DNA of 64,000 bases. It comes from Streptomyces sp. SLBN-31 (GTDB lineage: Bacteria; Actinomycetota; Actinomycetes; Streptomycetales; Streptomycetaceae). A program made the translations under genes and the position numbers. The DNA lies in the NCBI RefSeq assembly GCF_006715395.1, contig NZ_VFNC01000001.1, positions 372,001 to 436,000 on the forward strand. The letters are read 5' to 3'. Under the pieces are notes generated by a model, which was not told the DNA's origin, did no database searches, and saw only the letters and a program-made list of their open reading frames with translations. Below, one piece after another: positions 60,642 to 64,000 of this stretch (its first letter is position 1; the number at the start of each line of letters is the position of its first letter).

Positions 60642-61739
60642 GTGACCACCGACGGACCCCGCAACGCCCCCGACGTCGTGGACGTCGTCGCGCTCGGCGA
60701 GTCCATGGTCACCTTCCTGCCCAGCCGTCCGGGCCGCCTCGCCGACGTGCCGTCGTTCGAGCGCGGGATCGGCGGGGCGGAGTCGAACGTGGCCTGCGGA
60801 CTGGCCGCCGCCGGCCACGCCGTGAGGTGGGTCAGCCGGGTCGGCGCGGACGGCTTCGGGGACCACCTCGTCGAGACGATCGGGGGGTTCGGCGTCGACG
60901 TCTCCTCGGTGGGACGGGACCCCTCGCGCCCCACGGGGGTGTACTTCCGTACGGCCGGGGACCGGTCGACGGACGCACACGAGGTCGCCTACTACCGGGC
61001 CGGGTCGGCCGCCTCGGCGATGTCCGCGGACACGGTGGACCTGGCGGCGGTACGGGCGGGACGCGTGCTGCACCTTTCGGGGATCACGGCCGCGCTGTCG
61101 CCCGGGTGCCTGGAACTGGTACGTGCGCTGACCGCTGCCGCGCCGGGCCGGCCCCTCGTCTCCTTCGACGTCAACCACCGGGCGGGGCTGTGGCAGGACG
61201 CCGACGGCCCCCGGGTGCTGCTGGACCTGGCGCGGAGAGCCGACATCGTCTTCGTCGGCGAGGACGAGGCGGAGGAGGCGTGGGGGATCACGGGCGGACC
61301 GTCGGAGATCCGGGCGGTGCTGTCAGAACCGGGAGTGCTGGTGGTGAAGCAGGGGGCGAAGGGGGCCACCGTTTTCGTGTCGGCCGCGGGCCATGGCGGG
61401 CCGGTGGCGCAGTTCCCCGCGCCCCTGAAGGGGCGCTCCACGGACACCTTCGTCCCCGCTCTCGCCGTGGACGTCGTGGCCACCACCGGTGCCGGTGACG
61501 CCTTCGCGGCCGGATTCCTCTCCTCGACACTCCGGGGCCTGCCCCTCCGTGACCGTCTGCGGCACGGTCACCTCTGGGCCGCGGCCGCCCTCACCGTCCC
61601 CGGCGACCTGGCGACACCCCCCGCCCGCGCACACGCCGACCACCTCGCCGCCCTCGACGACGACACCTGGGAGACACTTCGACTCGGCCCCGGCTGGACG
61701 CAAGCCGGCAAGGCCCCGGAGGAGGTACGCACCCCATGA
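60642..61739 (+). CDS. PfkB-family sugar kinase, 2-keto-3-deoxygluconate kinase type
   Basis: 365 residues from a GTG with GGGAG upstream. Ribokinase-fold signatures: GGAESNVACGLAAAGH near the start, and the anion hole/catalytic base TTGAGDAFAAG with GAGD at 283-286. Likely phosphorylates 2-keto-3-deoxygluconate at C6, given the cluster. Unusual: residues 256-265 (AQFPAPLKGR) lie in a loop encoded by a dispersed Streptomyces repeat inserted in frame (61407-61436), which makes this loop longer than in typical kinases. Its stop overlaps the next start (ATGA). Confidence 0.9.
   Translation: MTTDGPRNAPDVVDVVALGESMVTFLPSRPGRLADVPSFERGIGGAESNVACGLAAAGHAVRWVSRVGADGFGDHLVETIGGFGVDVSSVGRDPSRPTGVYFRTAGDRSTDAHEVAYYRAGSAASAMSADTVDLAAVRAGRVLHLSGITAALSPGCLELVRALTAAAPGRPLVSFDVNHRAGLWQDADGPRVLLDLARRADIVFVGEDEAEEAWGITGGPSEIRAVLSEPGVLVVKQGAKGATVFVSAAGHGGPVAQFPAPLKGRSTDTFVPALAVDVVATTGAGDAFAAGFLSSTLRGLPLRDRLRHGHLWAAAALTVPGDLATPPARAHADHLAALDDDTWETLRLGPGWTQAGKAPEEVRTP
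61407..61436 (+). repeat. Dispersed extragenic repeat embedded in the kinase reading frame
   Basis: gcgcagttccccgcgccc, then the hairpin gcgcccct-ga-aggggcgc. Sixteen bases match the intergenic copy at 53913-53928 in the reverse orientation. It adds about ten residues without a frameshift. Confidence 0.65.
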
Positions 61740-62497
61740 GCCAGACCGTCGACCGAGCGCTCAGCATCCTGCCGCTGCTCGCCGAGGGCCCCGCCGACCT
61801 CGGGCAGGTCGCCGACCGCCTCGGCGTGCACAAGTCCACGGCCCTGCGGCTCCTGCGCACGCTCCACGAACACGGCATGGTCTACCGCCAGTCCGACCAG
61901 CGCTACCGCCTCGGCGCCCGCCTCATCGCCCTCGCCCAGGAGGCGATGGAGAACCTCGACATCCGCGAGATCGCCCACCCCCACCTCGTACGCCTCAACG
62001 AACAGTGCGGGCACACCGTCCACCTCGCCGTGTACGAGGAGGACGAGGTGCTCTACATCGACAAGGTGGAGAGCCGCTACCCGGTGCGGATGTACTCGCG
62101 GATCGGCAAGCCCGTCGCCATCACCGTCGCGGCCGTCGCCAAGCTCCTCCTCGCCGACCTCCCCGAGGCCGAGCGCCGGGCCCTGGCCGACAAGCTCGAC
62201 TACCCCATGTACACGTCCCGTTCCACCCCCAACCCCACCGCCTTCCTGAGGGAGTTGGAGAAGGTGCGCGAACAGGGCTGGGCCACCGACCTCGGCGGCC
62301 ACGAGGAGTCCATCAACTGCGTCGCGGCCCCCGTCCGCGGCGCCGACGGCCGGGTCGTCGCCGCGATGTCGGTGTCCGCGCCGAACGTCGTCGTCACCGC
62401 CGACGAACTCCTCACCCTGCTCCCGCTGGTGCGCCGCACGGCCGACGCGATCAGCGGCGAGTACTCGGGCAGAACCACTGCAAAGGACCCCGTATGA
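61736..62497 (+). CDS. IclR-family regulator of the cluster
   Basis: 253 residues. An N-terminal winged helix-turn-helix (LGQVADRLGVHKSTALRLLRTL) and the IclR effector domain (about 85-253: EDEVLYIDKVESRYPVRMYSRIG and INCVAAPVRGADGRVVAAMSVSAP). Relatives such as KdgR respond to 2-keto-3-deoxygluconate, which fits the proposed pathway. Four-base ATGA overlaps on both sides couple it to the kinase and RidA genes. It probably binds the palindrome near 60535 and controls both divergent units. This is inference from gene order. Confidence 0.93.
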   Translation: MSQTVDRALSILPLLAEGPADLGQVADRLGVHKSTALRLLRTLHEHGMVYRQSDQRYRLGARLIALAQEAMENLDIREIAHPHLVRLNEQCGHTVHLAVYEEDEVLYIDKVESRYPVRMYSRIGKPVAITVAAVAKLLLADLPEAERRALADKLDYPMYTSRSTPNPTAFLRELEKVREQGWATDLGGHEESINCVAAPVRGADGRVVAAMSVSAPNVVVTADELLTLLPLVRRTADAISGEYSGRTTAKDPV

Positions 62498-62904
62498 CGG
62501 ACAAGACCGCCCTCACCCCCAGCACCCACACCACCCCGCCCGCCAAGTTCTCCCACGGCGTGCGCAAGGGCAACATCCTCCAGGTCGCGGGCCAGGTCGG
62601 CTTCCTGCCCGCCGAGGAGGGCAAGCCGCCCACGCCCGCCGGCCCCACCCTGCGCGAGCAGACCCTGCAGACCCTCGCCAACGTCAAGGCGATCCTTCAG
62701 GAGGGCGGCGCGAGCTGGGACGACGTGATGATGATCCGCGTCTACCTCACCGACGTCGACCACTTCGCCGAGATGAACGGCATCTACAACGCCTACTTCG
62801 AGGAGCAGGGCCTCACCCAGCCGCCCGCCGCGCGCACGACGGTCTACGTCGGACTGCCCGCCGGCCTCCTCATCGAGATCGACGCGCTCGCCGTCCTCGG
62901 CTGA
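62494..62904 (+). CDS. RidA-family enamine/imine deaminase
   Basis: 136 residues. RidA proteins hydrolyse enamine and imine intermediates released by PLP dehydratases, speeding the release of keto acids and preventing damage. The catalytic Arg lies in PPAARTTVYVG, and the conserved GQVGF and NVKAIL motifs are present. Its presence in an operon with a fold-III PLP dehydratase supports a dehydratase step that makes such intermediates. The start overlaps the IclR stop (ATGA). Confidence 0.93.
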   Translation: MTDKTALTPSTHTTPPAKFSHGVRKGNILQVAGQVGFLPAEEGKPPTPAGPTLREQTLQTLANVKAILQEGGASWDDVMMIRVYLTDVDHFAEMNGIYNAYFEEQGLTQPPAARTTVYVGLPAGLLIEIDALAVLG

Positions 62905-62933
62905 CGCTCCCTCACCTCCCGCACGCCACACAC

Positions 62934-62961
62934 GGCATGGCACCTCACGGGGTGCCGTGCC
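62934..62961 (+). terminator. Weak hairpin between ridA and the permease gene
   Basis: ggcatggcacc and ggtgccgtgcc pair over 11 bp with one mismatch. It may lower rather than stop transcription into the permease gene. Confidence 0.45.
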
Positions 62962-63011
62962 GCGATCCCCCCTGCCCGAAAGCCGTATGCACTTACCCAG
63001 AGGACCCCCGA

Positions 63012-64000
63012 ATGCCCCCTTCGCTCGCCGCGGCCACCCCCGCGACCCCGCCCCACACCGGCGGTCTGCTCCTCCTCCTCGACGGCACGGCCGGTCTTCT
63101 CACGGTCGCCGCCATCGGTATCGCCCTGCTCCTCTTCCTCATCATCAAGGTCAGACTTCAGCCGTTCGTGGCGCTGCTGGCCGTCTCCATAGCCGTCGGC
63201 CTGCTCGCCGGCCTGTCGGTCACCGAACTATTCGGCACGGTCCAGCGGTCGGACGCCGTGTCCACGATCGAGTCCGGCATGGGCGGCATCCTCGGGCACG
63301 TCGCGATCATCATCGGCCTCGGCACGATGCTCGGCGCGATCCTGGAGGTCAGCGGCGGAGCGGAGGTGCTCGCCTCCCGGCTGCTGAACCTGTTCGGCGA
63401 GCAGCGGGCCCCGCTCGCCATGGGCCTCACCGGCCTGATCTTCGGCATCCCCGTCTTCTTCGACGTCGGCATCTTCGTCCTCGCGCCGATCGTGTACGCG
63501 GCGGCCAAGCGCGGCGGCAGGTCGATCCTGCTCTACTGCCTGCCCCTGCTCGCCGGCCTGTCGATGACCCACGCCTTCCTGCCCCCGCACCCCGGCCCGG
63601 TGGCCGCGGCCGGCCTGCTCCACGTGGACCTCGGCCGGGTCATCCTCATGGGCATCGTCTGCGGCATCCCCGCCGTGCTCGCCGCGTGGGCGTACTCGGC
63701 GTGGATCGGCAACCGCGTCTTCGTGGCCGTACCGCAGGACATGGTGGAGGCGGCCGCCGAGGCCCGGCAGGCCGTGGTCGAGGAACAGCGCGCGTCGGGG
63801 GTCGAGCCCACGGAGAAGCCGGTGCCGCTCGGGACGGTGCTGGGCATCATCGGCACCCCGCTGATCCTCATCCTGGCCGCGACCTTCTCCTCGATCGCCC
63901 TCGACCCCTCCACGGGCCGCTCGGTCATCGAGTTCTTCGGCCACCCCTTCGTCGCCCTGACCATCGCCCTGCTCCTCGCCTACTACCTGCTCGGCATCCG
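63012..64000 (+). CDS. GntP-family gluconate-type permease (incomplete at window end)
   Basis: AGAGGA precedes ATG. The first 329 residues are visible, with no stop to the window end; the family is about 450-480 long. Multiple membrane helices with GntP signatures: GTMLGAILEVSGGAEVLA, GLIFGIPVFFDVGIFVLAPI and MTHAFLPPHPGPVAAAG. GntP proteins import gluconate and other sugar acids by proton symport. As the last visible gene of the cluster it is the likely importer of the sugar-acid substrate. Confidence 0.92.
   Translation, partial: MPPSLAAATPATPPHTGGLLLLLDGTAGLLTVAAIGIALLLFLIIKVRLQPFVALLAVSIAVGLLAGLSVTELFGTVQRSDAVSTIESGMGGILGHVAIIIGLGTMLGAILEVSGGAEVLASRLLNLFGEQRAPLAMGLTGLIFGIPVFFDVGIFVLAPIVYAAAKRGGRSILLYCLPLLAGLSMTHAFLPPHPGPVAAAGLLHVDLGRVILMGIVCGIPAVLAAWAYSAWIGNRVFVAVPQDMVEAAAEARQAVVEEQRASGVEPTEKPVPLGTVLGIIGTPLILILAATFSSIALDPSTGRSVIEFFGHPFVALTIALLLAYYLLGI

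Noticed and set aside
61580..62302. Antisense open frames in the IclR region
   Set aside because: IclR domain order and overlaps with kinase and RidA starts show the plus strand is coding.

Overview
This is a 64 kb piece of a high-GC actinobacterial chromosome, almost certainly Streptomyces. The evidence is the strongly G/C-biased third codon positions, GTG and TTG starts, a mycothiol enzyme (mca) next to a DUF4307 gene and greA, actinobacterial GTP-type PEP carboxykinase, a sortase-E type LAxTG protein beside a second one, and sigma-R type promoters. From memory, the gene order around hutH, mca and PEPCK resembles the conserved core of the S. coelicolor chromosome; no comparison could be run here.

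Layout. 0-14 kb: a proline-rich membrane protein, a crotonase, a GAF-GGDEF diguanylate cyclase, histidine ammonia-lyase, a lipoprotein, an LAxTG wall protein, an L,D-transpeptidase lipoprotein, a MacB/FtsX-like ABC exporter and a large secreted subtilase. 14-23.4 kb: an ABM-truncated haemoglobin fusion, an XRE regulator divergent from an alcohol dehydrogenase, a beta-lactamase-fold hydrolase, an operon of CPBP protease, sensor kinase and response regulator, a second LAxTG protein and an NAD(P)-binding reductase. 23.4-30 kb is accessory: a DUF4291 gene is split by a 4,283-bp block made of three gene cassettes, each joined to the next by a repeat with a shared 12-bp core. It carries duplicated, frameshifted and truncated genes. 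30-41 kb returns to core genes: msrA, metB-like cystathionine gamma-synthase, an ECF-like sigma factor, a MarR regulator, threonine dehydratase, a DrrAB-type exporter, greA, DUF4307 and mca. 41-51.4 kb: a membrane-anchored STAND/TPR protein, an ArsR-like regulator coupled to a DUF255 thioredoxin-like protein, a Mut7-C protein, a TetR-MFS pair and a hemolysin III-type protein. 51.7-57.6 kb: PEPCK, an aminotransferase and a secreted trypsin-like protease. 57.6-64 kb: a catabolic cluster.

How the genes work together. The last cluster (D-aminoacylase-like deacylase, fold-III PLP dehydratase, PfkB sugar kinase, IclR regulator, RidA, GntP permease) makes sense as a route from an N-acyl amino-sugar acid through 2-keto-3-deoxygluconate. 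N-acetylglucosaminate, a product of oxidative chitin breakdown, is the best candidate. The thiol-oxidative stress genes msrA and mca both have upstream sequences matching the sigma-R promoter pattern. PEPCK, threonine dehydratase, HutH and the aminotransferase are central carbon and nitrogen enzymes. Six strong hairpins mark transcription ends at about 5.0, 6.7, 8.2, 14.05, 17.06 and 38.6 kb, and one with a T-run lies at 50.6 kb. No tRNA, rRNA, CRISPR array, transposase or integrase gene was seen.
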